Below, piece by piece: positions 8,395-15,286 of a stretch of 19,930 bases of DNA; positions within the stretch are counted from its first letter, which is position 1; each line of letters starts with the position of its first letter. The notes beneath the pieces were generated by a model. That model was not told the origin of the DNA, did no database searches, and saw nothing but the letters and a program-made list of their open reading frames with translations. Source of the DNA: Bacteroidota bacterium (GTDB lineage Bacteria > Bacteroidota > Bacteroidia > Chitinophagales > Chitinophagaceae); the NCBI GenBank assembly GCA_023436425.1, contig JAEZJD010000087.1, forward strand, positions 1 through 19,930, in the 5' to 3' direction. The position numbers and the translations under genes were made by a program.

Positions 8395-8402
8395 CGAATT
8401 TA
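8395..8402 (-). promoter_or_regulatory. Weak -7 box candidate for the M13 peptidase gene
   Basis: Minus strand TAAATTCG differs from TAnnTTTG at one position and lies 18 nt before the ATG at 8376. A TTTG occurs 14 nt upstream, shorter than the usual 17-23 nt spacing. This is suggestive only. Confidence 0.28.
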
Positions 8403-8456
8403 AGGATTCGAAGCTTCAAACCAGCACGAACATTAAGAGGACCGCGGAACTTTCTG

Positions 8457-9869
8457 TTAATTCAACACACTCGCTTCCTTTTCGACGGGAATACCTTTCT
8501 GTTCTTTTATTTTGCCCCAGCCGCCAAGCACATTACGAAGATTGTGTATACCCTGCCGCTTCAACATAGAAGCAGCTATTACGCTGCGGTAGCCGCCGGC
8601 ACAGTGCACATAAATATTTTGATCGTCTTCGAAATCTGCAAGCTTACCAACGTCGTTCAAATCGTTTAATGGAAGGTTTTCGGCGCCTGTCACGTGACCT
8701 TCCGCAAATTCTGTAGGCCTTCTAACATCAACTACAACCATTTTTTCATCAAACGGCAAGTCCATTGCCAGTTCATCCGCTTCCACATCAACGATCATGT
8801 CAATTGCTTCTCCTGAAGCTTTCCATGCAGCAAATCCACCCTGCAGGTAACCTACTACATTACTGAATCCCACTCTTGCAAGGCGAACAATTGTTTCTTT
8901 TTCTTTTCCAGCCTCAGTTACCAGGAGCATTTTGAGATTAAATGGAAGCAGCGTGCCAGCCCATTCTGCAAATCTGCCTTCCAATCCTATGAAAATCGAA
9001 CCTGGGACAAACCCGTCGGTAAATTCTTTGCCAGGGCGGGTGTCGAGAATAATTGTATTGTCTTCTGATGCAGCCTTTTTAAAATCAGCTATGCTCAAAG
9101 GCGTCAGCCCTTTCTCCAACACATCATCGATGCTGCTATAACCCTCTTTGTTGATTTTTGCATTGATAGGAAAATATTGTGGAGGAGCTGTCAGACCATC
9201 TGTGACTGCTTTCACAAATTCATCTTTGCTGTTTGCCTGCAGCGCATAATTCATTTTCTTTTCGTCTCCAATGGTGCTGAAAGTGCTTGGTCCCAGATTT
9301 TTCCCGCAAGCGCTGCCGGGGCCGTGTGCAGGATAGACAATAACATCATCAGCCAATGGCACTAATTTGTTTTGCAGGCTTTCGTAAAGCATTCCGGCGA
9401 GATCGTTCATGGTAAGCTCTTCACCTTTTTGCGCCAGGTCTGGACGACCAACATCGCCAACGAATAATGTATCGCCGGTGAACACGCAATAATCTTTGCC
9501 ATCGGCATCCTTAAGTAAATAACACGAAGACTCAAGCGTGTGCCCGGGTGTGTGCAGCACCTCTATTTGCAAGTTACCTAATCCGAACAGTTCTCCGTCT
9601 CTTGCAATATGAACATCAAATTTTGTTTCTGTATTTGGCCCGTAGATGATTGTAGCACCAGTTGCTTTTGCAAGATCCAGGTGCCCGCTCACAAAGTCTG
9701 CATGAAAGTGCGTTTCGAAGATGTATTTAATCTTACTGTTGCGTTCTTCAGCTAATTGCAGATACGCATCAATATCCCGTAACGGATCAACGACAGCAGC
9801 TTCACCATTGCTTTCGATGTAATAGGCAGCTTCGCTGAGGCAACCGGTATATAATTGTTTTATGAACAT
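8457..9869 (-). CDS. Metallo-beta-lactamase (persulfide dioxygenase-like)-rhodanese-rhodanese fusion protein
   Basis: A 470-residue cytoplasmic protein with three domains. Residues 1 to about 250 form an MBL-fold domain of the ETHE1/persulfide dioxygenase type: THFHADFVSGH (53-63), HTPGHTLES, FTGDTLFVGDVGRPDL and VYPAHGPGSACG supply the metal ligands and the family signature. About 260-355 is a rhodanese domain whose active-site loop has no Cys (LLVTEAGKEKET). About 370-465 is a second rhodanese with the active-site loop VHCAGGYRS, C423. Related fusions such as CstB oxidise persulfides and move sulfane sulfur. The ArsR-family gene 65 bp upstream on the same strand points to repression relieved by sulfide or persulfide. 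No sulfide:quinone reductase gene is in the window. The start at 9869 fits the family (MFIKQLYTGCLSEAAYYI). Confidence 0.92.
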   Translation of the reverse strand: MFIKQLYTGCLSEAAYYIESNGEAAVVDPLRDIDAYLQLAEERNSKIKYIFETHFHADFVSGHLDLAKATGATIIYGPNTETKFDVHIARDGELFGLGNLQIEVLHTPGHTLESSCYLLKDADGKDYCVFTGDTLFVGDVGRPDLAQKGEELTMNDLAGMLYESLQNKLVPLADDVIVYPAHGPGSACGKNLGPSTFSTIGDEKKMNYALQANSKDEFVKAVTDGLTAPPQYFPINAKINKEGYSSIDDVLEKGLTPLSIADFKKAASEDNTIILDTRPGKEFTDGFVPGSIFIGLEGRFAEWAGTLLPFNLKMLLVTEAGKEKETIVRLARVGFSNVVGYLQGGFAAWKASGEAIDMIVDVEADELAMDLPFDEKMVVVDVRRPTEFAEGHVTGAENLPLNDLNDVGKLADFEDDQNIYVHCAGGYRSVIAASMLKRQGIHNLRNVLGGWGKIKEQKGIPVEKEASVLN

Positions 9870-9883
9870 AACAAGGCCCTTTA

Positions 9884-9906
9884 TTGCAAAATTAGCTCAT
9901 TTGCAA
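9884..9906. promoter_or_regulatory. Candidate ArsR operator (7-9-7 inverted repeat)
   Basis: TTGCAAA (9884-9890) and TTTGCAA (9900-9906) form a perfect inverted repeat with a 9-nt spacer. It lies in the 65-bp gap between the ArsR gene and the MBL-rhodanese gene. Size and symmetry suit a winged-helix dimer, and it overlaps the -7 box at 9887-9894. Binding is inferred. Confidence 0.5.
9887..9894 (-). promoter_or_regulatory. -7 promoter box for the MBL-rhodanese gene
   Basis: Minus strand TAATTTTG, an exact TAnnTTTG match, 17 nt before the ATG at 9869. No good -33 TTTG is seen at the normal distance, which fits either a weak or an activator-dependent promoter. It would let the fusion gene be transcribed separately from arsR. 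Confidence 0.45.
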
Positions 9907-9934
9907 CTGCAGAATTGATCGGAGAAAAAAGAGC

Positions 9935-10273
9935 CTATTTCAGCAAATCATTAACGATAACCTGAACATGTGTAAGGCGATCGTAGTTTACAGAATAAAA
10001 TATGAACTTACCGTCGCGTGTTGTTAGCACAAACCCTGCCCGTCGTAAAATAGCAAGGTGCTGAGACGCAACAGATTGTTCCAAACGAAGCTTTACATAA
10101 ATCTCCGTCACCGTTATTCTTCCATGCTGATGGATCAGCTTCATTATTTGCTGCCGCAATTTGTGGTTAATAGCCCTGAGTACAAGGGCAGCTTTTTTAA
10201 GCTGAAATGCATCTATTTTCAATTCCCCCGAAGAAGTAGATTTTTCAACTTTTTCATCCATAATAGTAATCAT
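9935..10273 (-). CDS. ArsR-family winged-helix transcriptional repressor, cysteine-free
   Basis: A 112-residue dimeric DNA-binding protein (108 if started at the ATG at 10261, MDEKVEK). The HTH spans about residues 53-76 (ITVTEIYVKLRLEQSVASQHL), with recognition helix QSVASQHLAILRRAGFV; the wing follows (TTRDGKFIFYSVN). This resembles the ArsR/BigR/SqrR group. There is not a single Cys in the protein, so neither the thiol pair of BigR/SqrR nor a CxC metal site exists. His residues (H37, H48, H50, H72, H102) are the only obvious metal-ligand candidates. The gene sits 65 bp upstream of the persulfide-handling fusion and 86 bp downstream of tsaB. Inferred role: control of the fusion gene, probably with autoregulation. 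Confidence 0.88.
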   Translation of the reverse strand: MITIMDEKVEKSTSSGELKIDAFQLKKAALVLRAINHKLRQQIMKLIHQHGRITVTEIYVKLRLEQSVASQHLAILRRAGFVLTTRDGKFIFYSVNYDRLTHVQVIVNDLLK

Positions 10274-10359
10274 CTTATTGATCAGTTATGATTACAATAT
10301 TATTAAGTGCACTACTAAATAGGAGGAAAACAATGTTAATAATACGCTGATGCAGGTTT

Positions 10360-11022
10360 TCAACTAGGCTGCGTTGAGTGAAAAGCCTTACCATAAAATG
10401 GTTCGGTATATGCCAGGTCAGAGAAATCTTTGGCGATATACTTTTTGTGAGAAAGCGGGATCATGTTTTCCGCAGTTGGATACAATGGATGGAATGTGGC
10501 ACGCGGCGCCTGGACCAAGTTTTTGAATTTCTCACTGCCATTCCCGACGAAAAGCACCCGACTTTCTTCAATCGCTTTTGCAAAACTTTTTTCATCGAGT
10601 ACGATGTTGCTGGCGGGTGTTCGTTCGTTCAATTCTGCATCATAAACAGCCGCGAAAACTTCCATGCGTCTCGCATCAATCATCGGCACAAATAAATCGA
10701 ATTCTTTTTCTATTGTTGCCGCTGCCATAATTGTCAGCGTGTTTAAGGTTATTAATGGAACATTCAAAGCATAGCACAGGCCTTTTGCCGCAGACATTCC
10801 CACACGCAAGCCTGTGTACGAACCCGGTCCTGCACTTACGGCGACAGCAGCGAGTTGTTGTGGATGAACGGATCTGTCTTCAAAAATCTTTTGAATGGCT
10901 ACATGCAGCCAGGAGGCACTGTCTCGCGCTGCATGAAAGTCGGATGCAATTAATTTCTGTCCATCAGCAATACAAACAGAAGCACCTTCAACGGCGGTTT
11001 CAATATTCAGAATCAATGCCAC
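10360..11022 (-). CDS. tsaB: tRNA N6-threonylcarbamoyladenosine (t6A) biosynthesis protein TsaB
   Basis: A 220-residue ASKHA-fold protein. TsaB is the inactive paralogue that scaffolds TsaD (with TsaE) to make t6A37 in ANN-decoding tRNAs; it is cytoplasmic and essential in many bacteria. Seen: the N-terminal ILNIETAVEGASVCIADG (family form IL.IDTS...SVAL), the hallmark AVSAGPGSYTGLRVGMSAAKGL near residues 61-82, and MIDARRMEVFAAVYD (family MDARR.EVY). Length is normal. The start is GTG (codon read at 11022-11020) directly before the conserved LILNIE; no upstream ATG fits. It begins 35 bp after the small secreted protein gene and may be co-transcribed with it. Confidence 0.95.
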   Translation of the reverse strand: MALILNIETAVEGASVCIADGQKLIASDFHAARDSASWLHVAIQKIFEDRSVHPQQLAAVAVSAGPGSYTGLRVGMSAAKGLCYALNVPLITLNTLTIMAAATIEKEFDLFVPMIDARRMEVFAAVYDAELNERTPASNIVLDEKSFAKAIEESRVLFVGNGSEKFKNLVQAPRATFHPLYPTAENMIPLSHKKYIAKDFSDLAYTEPFYGKAFHSTQPS

Positions 11023-11057
11023 GGCTGCAAGTTAACACCGCAACACCTTTGTGCGCT

Positions 11058-11417
11058 TTACTTTCTCCAATAGCACCAAAGTTCTGATGGTAGTTTCAGC
11101 GGCTGAGAATCGTTTGCAGGGAAAATAATGACTGGTGTATTATTCACGAGCGCAGTGGATGCAAACATTCCTTTCAATGTTCCCGAGGTGAAGAACACTC
11201 TTTGCGCCGCCGCACTGAATCTGTATTCCCCGGAAGTGCCGGATGCGCTGAGATCGTATTGACCGGAATTAGCGAGAACAATGTCGCCAAAGCTCCACTT
11301 AGATTGACTCGATTTGAATCGCGATTCGTAGGTGCCCGCCGGCAATTCCGTTAGTGGACTTTGTTGCGCTTGTGCTGCAACGGCGAAGAAAAAGATGGGG
11401 AGTAGTAGATGCTTCAT
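11058..11417 (-). CDS. Small secreted protein of unknown function
   Basis: 119 residues from the ATG at 11417. This start gives a standard signal peptide (MKHLLLPIFFFAVAAQAQ), whereas a longer frame from 11456 would put a charged 13-residue leader in front of it. The mature part of about 100 residues is rich in Ser, Gly and Thr with beta-strand-like stretches (GTYESRFKS, GQYDLSASGTSGEYRFS, QRVFFTSGTLKGMFAS, TPVIIFPAN) and ends LWCYWRK with one Cys. It looks like a small periplasmic or outer-membrane-associated beta-rich protein. No family is recognised. It lies between the amidase gene (63 bp upstream) and tsaB (35 bp downstream), all on the minus strand. Confidence 0.7.
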   Translation of the reverse strand: MKHLLLPIFFFAVAAQAQQSPLTELPAGTYESRFKSSQSKWSFGDIVLANSGQYDLSASGTSGEYRFSAAAQRVFFTSGTLKGMFASTALVNNTPVIIFPANDSQPLKLPSELWCYWRK

Positions 11418-11480
11418 AGGCTTTCGTTTTTGTACGGTGACTGTAAGATAGAACAAAAATTGAAGTTTACCAATTGCTGT

Positions 11481-12293
11481 TTATTCTACCTTTTTGTACA
11501 ATGAGTAAAGCACTTTTTTATCACTTTCTGTGAGCGCTGCACTTTTATCCTGCTGTAAAAATTTCCTTTTGAACGCCTGAACTGTGGCTGAAGAATCTTT
11601 CACGTCATAGCCGATGATTCGTAAGGCCTGCATTGGTTTAAAATCTTGCGGAACGACAACTCCGGTAGTGTCGCTCCACCACAATCCAAAACCTTGATCG
11701 GCAAGTTTTTTCCATGGAAAATTTACATTCGGATCAACTTTTCTGGTGGGTGCGATATCTGAGTGTCCAATGAAATTTGCGGTGGGAACGGAGTACGCTC
11801 TTTTCAATGCGGAAAGCACTCGAAGCAAGCTGTTTATTTGGGCATCGGTAAACGGCTCGAAACCATTGTTATCAATTTCAATCCCGATAGAAGAAGAATT
11901 GATGTCTGTATTCGTTCCCCACCTCGCCACTCCGCCGTGCCATGCACGCAAATAATCATTGAGCATATGGTGAACGGTTCCGTCCTTACAAATAACATAA
12001 TGGGCACTAACCTGCGATTGTGGTGTGGTGAATGTCTTCAGCGTCTGATCACAGCTGTTTTGCGCAGTGTGGTGAATGATCACGTAGTTTGGTTTGCGTA
12101 ATCCGAAATTCGTGGTGCCCACCCACTGGCCGGATGAAAAAGAATCCCGGAGCGGGTACTGGGCCAGGATCTCTGCATAGTTCTTTACCTGCTTTTTGTA
12201 TTGCTTGTTCGTGGCTGCGTATGGACCGCGATTACAGTTGTAAAACAGTACAGATATTGCTGCAATGGCAAAAGCTTGTAGAGTGGTTTTCAT
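11481..12293 (-). CDS. N-acetylmuramoyl-L-alanine amidase, Amidase_2 (AmpD/AmiD-like) lipoprotein
   Basis: A 270-residue exported enzyme that cleaves the bond between MurNAc and the L-Ala of the stem peptide in peptidoglycan or muropeptides. The N-terminus is a signal sequence with a possible lipoprotein Cys at residue 20 (VLFYNC-NRG), suggesting an envelope-anchored AmiD-like enzyme rather than cytosolic AmpD. Zinc-site residues are visible: H74 in YVIIHHTAQ, H177 in IGHSDIAPTRKVDPN, and D187 in the same block. SAHYVICKDGTVHHML and the conserved WHGG (119 region), then SIGIEIDNNGFEPFTDAQ, complete the fold. About 70 residues follow the catalytic domain. It is transcribed away from the fatty-acid-hydroxylase gene across a 118-bp divergent gap and heads the minus-strand block. 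Confidence 0.92.
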   Translation of the reverse strand: MKTTLQAFAIAAISVLFYNCNRGPYAATNKQYKKQVKNYAEILAQYPLRDSFSSGQWVGTTNFGLRKPNYVIIHHTAQNSCDQTLKTFTTPQSQVSAHYVICKDGTVHHMLNDYLRAWHGGVARWGTNTDINSSSIGIEIDNNGFEPFTDAQINSLLRVLSALKRAYSVPTANFIGHSDIAPTRKVDPNVNFPWKKLADQGFGLWWSDTTGVVVPQDFKPMQALRIIGYDVKDSSATVQAFKRKFLQQDKSAALTESDKKVLYSLYKKVE

Positions 12294-12386
12294 TTATCAA
12301 AATAAAAGATAATTCCATTTCGCCCTTGGAGAAAGACGGAAAACGAGAATTAACAACGGTGGCTGCCGAGGTTTCTGCTTCATTGC

Positions 12387-12394
12387 TAAATTTG
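12387..12394 (+). promoter_or_regulatory. -7 promoter box for the hydroxylase gene
   Basis: TAAATTTG, an exact TAnnTTTG match, 17 nt before the ATG at 12412 in the divergent gap. The -33 element is not convincing at the usual spacing. The predicted 5' leader is only about 10 nt, consistent with the other candidate promoters here. Confidence 0.45.
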
Positions 12395-12411
12395 CACAAA
12401 ACGGATGATCT

Positions 12412-13074
12412 ATGAAATTCGAGAAAATTCATAACAAAGGACAGGCGCAATTATTCCAAAACCCCGCACTGGAATTTTTGACAAAAACCCATCCGCTTGT
12501 CATTTGGGGTTTGTATTTGCCTGTTGTGATCGGGTTCCCATTCTATGCATGGAATGCCCTCGAATTCGGACCGGGTACTATTGCCGTCTTGTTTTTGCTC
12601 GGCATGTTTTTTTGGACGTTTTTCGAATACATTATGCACCGTTGGGTGTTTCACCTCGTGGCGGAAAGTGAACGTGCGCAAAGAATTATTTACGTAATGC
12701 ATGGCAACCATCATCATTATCCGAGAGATAAAGAACGCCTTTTCATGCCACCTGTTCCGAGCCTGATTATAGCATCTGTCATCTTTTCACTTATGTACCT
12801 GGCGATGGGTATAAATGCATTTGCGTTCTTCCCCGGATTTATGTTGGGTTATTTGCTTTACGGTTCCATGCATTATGCCATTCACGCGTGGAATCCTCCT
12901 TTTAGATGGATGAAGCCGCTTTGGCGCAATCATCACCTCCACCACTATAAAGATGAGCACAAAGGCTTTGGTGTAAGCACCACTATTTGGGACCGTGTGT
13001 TTGGCACCATGTTCGACCTGAAAAAAGAAAAAGAAGACAAAGAAAAGGTTGCTGCTTTGATGTACAAAAAATAA
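12412..13074 (+). CDS. Fatty acid hydroxylase/sterol desaturase superfamily membrane protein (FA2H/Scs7-like)
   Basis: A 220-residue integral membrane di-iron hydroxylase. The histidine cluster is complete: HRWVFH (76-81), HGNHHHYP (97-104), HYAIH (154-158) and HHLHHYKDEH (from 174). Membrane segments are predicted at about 29-47, 54-74, 110-128 and 130-150. The spacing and the HGNHHHYP block resemble fatty acid 2-hydroxylases (Scs7/FA2H), which add a 2-hydroxyl to sphingolipid acyl chains. Many Bacteroidetes make sphingolipids with hydroxylated acyl chains, so that role is plausible but not proven; a carotenoid or sterol substrate remains possible. The C-terminal tail is very Lys/Glu-rich (DLKKEKEDKEKVAALMYKK). 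It precedes trmB by 58 bp on the same strand. Confidence 0.88.
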   Translation: MKFEKIHNKGQAQLFQNPALEFLTKTHPLVIWGLYLPVVIGFPFYAWNALEFGPGTIAVLFLLGMFFWTFFEYIMHRWVFHLVAESERAQRIIYVMHGNHHHYPRDKERLFMPPVPSLIIASVIFSLMYLAMGINAFAFFPGFMLGYLLYGSMHYAIHAWNPPFRWMKPLWRNHHLHHYKDEHKGFGVSTTIWDRVFGTMFDLKKEKEDKEKVAALMYKK

Positions 13075-13132
13075 GCAGGAGTGCTTGAGCAAAAGCTTAT
13101 GTAGAGGTAGTAGCCACTACAATATTTTCAGC

Positions 13133-13879
13133 ATGGGACAAAAGAAGTTGATAAGATTTGCGGAGCTGGAGACGTTTTCAAATGTGCTGCAATATCCAGT
13201 GTCTATGCAAGGCACCTGGCATCAACACTTTCAAAATAGCAATCCAATAGTGCTAGAACTAGCATGTGGAAAGGGTGAATACACGGTTGGCCTGGCGCAA
13301 CTTTACCCGGCTAAAAATTTCGTGGGTGTTGATTTAAAGGGCAATCGCTTGTGGGTGGGCGCAAAAAAAGCAACTGATCACCACCTGGCAAATGTGGCAT
13401 TTCTGCGCATTCAAATTGAGCGGCTTACCGATTTTTTTTCGACAGAAGAAGTAGATGAAATTTGGATAACATTTCCAGATCCGCAGCTGCGTATTTCTAA
13501 ATCGAAAAAACGTTTAACGCACCCGAGGTTTTTACGGCTGTACTACCAAATTCTTAAACCGGGCGGCAAAATTCATCTGAAAACTGACAGCCCGGATCTA
13601 TATCAATTCACAAAGAAAGTGATTGAAATGTACGGCTGTGGATTGTGTAAGGATTTCGCTGATCTTTACGACCAACCCGGATTACCGCCCGAGTTGCATA
13701 TCAAAACATATTACGAATCGCTGGATATTGCAATGAGCAAAAAAGTGTTTTACCTCTGCTTCATTTTACCTGAGACGTTTCCTTCGCGAGAAATGGATGC
13801 TACTTTGCAACAGCTATTAAAAGAAGCGCCTGCACTCAATCGCACTTCCTCAGACGAGGAAGACACATTTCAACTGTAA
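13133..13879 (+). CDS. trmB: tRNA (guanine-N7-)-methyltransferase
   Basis: 248 residues from the ATG at 13133 (MGQKKLIRFAELETFSNV). A frame opening at a TTG at 13085 adds 16 residues not typical of the family. TrmB makes m7G46 in the tRNA variable loop using SAM. Seen: the SAM-binding loop LELACGKGEYTVGLA (A44, C45, G46, K47, G48), the acidic GVDLKGNRLWVGAKKA, the family signature WITFPDPQLRISKSKKRLTHPRFL, and GGKIHLKTDSPDLYQF. The product is cytoplasmic. Its stop overlaps the start of the next gene in TAATG, implying translational coupling. Family and function are firm. Confidence 0.95.
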   Translation: MGQKKLIRFAELETFSNVLQYPVSMQGTWHQHFQNSNPIVLELACGKGEYTVGLAQLYPAKNFVGVDLKGNRLWVGAKKATDHHLANVAFLRIQIERLTDFFSTEEVDEIWITFPDPQLRISKSKKRLTHPRFLRLYYQILKPGGKIHLKTDSPDLYQFTKKVIEMYGCGLCKDFADLYDQPGLPPELHIKTYYESLDIAMSKKVFYLCFILPETFPSREMDATLQQLLKEAPALNRTSSDEEDTFQL

Positions 13880-14136
13880 TGGAGGAAAATAACAATATTC
13901 CATTCAACAACGGCGGCGACAGCGACGATGACGACCTTTACTATAGCAACGATGCGGGCATCGTTATTTTCACTGAAAAGTTTTTGTTGGACCGGGGCTA
14001 TTGTTGTGGCAATGGTTGCAAAAACTGCCCGTACGATTACAAGGCGGTTCCGGAACCAAAGCGCAGTCAGCTGCTGCTGAACCGAAAGAAATCGATCAGA
14101 CAATCCGATCAAAATATAGACAACCAGAATACATGA
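13879..14136 (+). CDS. Cys-rich DUF5522-family small protein
   Basis: 85 residues. The N-terminus is acidic and low-complexity (NNGGDSDDDDLYY). The core FTEKFLLDRGYCCGNGCKNCPY carries four closely spaced Cys (C42, C43, C47, C50), followed by DYKAVPEPKR. This is the conserved block of the DUF5522 family, seen widely in Bacteroidetes and Proteobacteria. The Cys cluster suggests a metal site or zinc-ribbon-like knuckle; that is inferred, and no function is established to my knowledge. Its ATG overlaps the trmB stop by one base and its TGA overlaps the ATG of the alkyltransferase-like gene by three bases, so the three genes are almost certainly one translationally coupled unit. Confidence 0.88.
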   Translation: MEENNNIPFNNGGDSDDDDLYYSNDAGIVIFTEKFLLDRGYCCGNGCKNCPYDYKAVPEPKRSQLLLNRKKSIRQSDQNIDNQNT

Positions 14137-14516
14137 GCGTCAATCGCAAGGCTGCCGAAATATTAAAACCTCTTCGCCCGTCAGGCAAAAGAGATGAGAC
14201 TTTTTTCGAACTTGTTTATGAGGTGGTGCGGCAAATCCCAAAGGGCAGAGTAACATCTTTCGGTGCTATTGCAAATGCTTTAGGAACAAAAATGTCTGCA
14301 CGAATGGTGGGATGGGCGATGAACGGTGCACATCGCATTCGACCAAAAGTACCGGCACATCGTGTAGTGAACAGGGTTGGTTTATTATCCGGTAAAATGC
14401 ATTTCGAAACTCCTGAACAAATGCAGCAGTTATTAGAGAAAGAAGGAATAAGAGTGATAGACGACAAAATTGCCGATTTTGATAAAATATTCTGGGATCC
14501 GTTGACTGAACTTTGA
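14133..14516 (+). CDS. Alkyltransferase-like protein (ATL, MGMT-family DNA-binding domain)
   Basis: 127 residues from the ATG at 14133, overlapping the previous stop as ATGA. A longer frame from 14001 runs entirely inside the DUF5522 gene and is not the real start. The protein is a lone MGMT/Ada C-terminal domain: VYEVVRQIPKGRVTSFGAIANALG, ARMVGWAMN, then PAHRVVNRVGLLSG. In MGMT the active site is PCHR; here residue 75 is Ala (P74-A75-H76-R77), so it cannot accept an alkyl group. Known ATLs (Trp or Ala at this site) bind O6-alkylguanine and recruit nucleotide excision repair. The recognition-helix Arg-containing segment (MSARMVGWAMN) is intact. The next gene is convergent and 64 bp away. Confidence 0.9.
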   Translation: MSVNRKAAEILKPLRPSGKRDETFFELVYEVVRQIPKGRVTSFGAIANALGTKMSARMVGWAMNGAHRIRPKVPAHRVVNRVGLLSGKMHFETPEQMQQLLEKEGIRVIDDKIADFDKIFWDPLTEL

Positions 14517-14580
14517 CTTGCCGTTTGCCGCACGCTACCGACGGTTGTGAATAGATGAAAAACTGTCTCGGGTCAGCAAC

Positions 14581-15201
14581 TTACTTTTTAGCGTACTTCC
14601 AGTTTCGTCCTTTTCCTTCAGCAATCCATTCTATTGCCGTTGCCATTCTGCGGTCACGCGTCTCTTCTGTTTTTGCTTCGGTAATCCACTGCACGTATTC
14701 TCTTTTGTGAGAACTGGGAAAGCTATCGAAAACGGTTTGAGCTTTTTTATTTCTTTTTAGTGCGGACAAAAAGTAATCGGGTACAATCAACTCTGAAACT
14801 GGTCTTTTTTCCTTTTGCGGAATCTTAATTCGTTCATCATTTAACTTCTTCGCCTGTTTTATCAGTTCTACGATCGCTTTTTCCGGCGGCAGATCTTTTA
14901 AACTTGTAATTTTTCCGAAGTGACCCATTGCTGCTCCACCTTGAGCCGCTCTGTCCTGCAAATATCCTTTTGGATCATTTAGCATAGCAGCTTTCCAAAA
15001 ATTGAAGGCGCAATGGCTTTTAAACGCAGCCATGCTACACATTATGCCTTTATAATCGAAATGCGGAAAGCTCCACTTCATTGTTTCTTCTACTTCGGGA
15101 CAACCTTGATGAACAAGTTTGCGCAAGTGTGTAAGAATGGGCTTTGCGAAGTCTGCAGATTTCTCGATGTAAGCATCGATTCGGGAATCAGTTTTGGGCA
15201 T
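14581..15201 (-). CDS. DUF1801/YdeI (OmdA)-type protein
   Basis: 206 residues from the ATG at 15201 (MPKTDSRIDAYIEKSADFAKP). A longer frame to 15372 would overlap the divergent DinB gene and the candidate promoter at 15220-15248, so it is rejected. The N-terminal half is a DUF1801 (YdhG-like) domain: ILTHLRKLVHQGCPEVEETMKWSFPHFDYKG, CSMAAFKSHCAFNFW. The C-terminal part, VPDYFLSALKRNKKAQTVFDSFPSSHKREYVQWITEAKTEETRDRRM, is the YdeI/OmdA helical segment (bacteriocin-protection family name). The product is soluble and probably cytoplasmic; the biochemical role is unknown. It is transcribed divergently from the DinB gene across 85 bp. Confidence 0.88.
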   Translation of the reverse strand: MPKTDSRIDAYIEKSADFAKPILTHLRKLVHQGCPEVEETMKWSFPHFDYKGIMCSMAAFKSHCAFNFWKAAMLNDPKGYLQDRAAQGGAAMGHFGKITSLKDLPPEKAIVELIKQAKKLNDERIKIPQKEKRPVSELIVPDYFLSALKRNKKAQTVFDSFPSSHKREYVQWITEAKTEETRDRRMATAIEWIAEGKGRNWKYAKK

Positions 15202-15219
15202 AGAAATAATTTTCTGTTT

Positions 15220-15248
15220 TAAAGGTAGCAAACAGAAAAAATTATCAA
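15220..15248 (-). promoter_or_regulatory. Promoter candidate for the DUF1801/YdeI gene
   Basis: On the minus strand, TTG (15246-15248) is followed by an 18-nt spacer and TACCTTTA (15220-15227), which matches TAnnTTTG except for the last base. The predicted transcript start is about 12 nt before the ATG at 15201. It supports that start over the longer frame. Confidence 0.45.
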
Positions 15249-15286
15249 CGCGGTTGTGTCTAAATTGCGAAAGAAAAAAGTTGGTT

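Noticed and set aside
8407..8420. Palindrome-like TTCGAAGCTTCAAA between the rhodanese fusion and the M13 gene
   Set aside because: It has no loop or T-run, so it is not a terminator, and there is no partner site to suggest an operator.
10306..10313. Perfect 8-bp palindrome AGTGCACT upstream of the ArsR gene
   Set aside because: The flanks do not extend the symmetry and it does not match the 9884-9906 repeat, so an operator role is unsupported, although its place in the arsR leader is suggestive.
14001..14132. 44-codon N-terminal extension of the alkyltransferase-like frame
   Set aside because: It lies wholly within the DUF5522 gene in another frame and lacks family similarity; the ATGA overlap gives the natural start.
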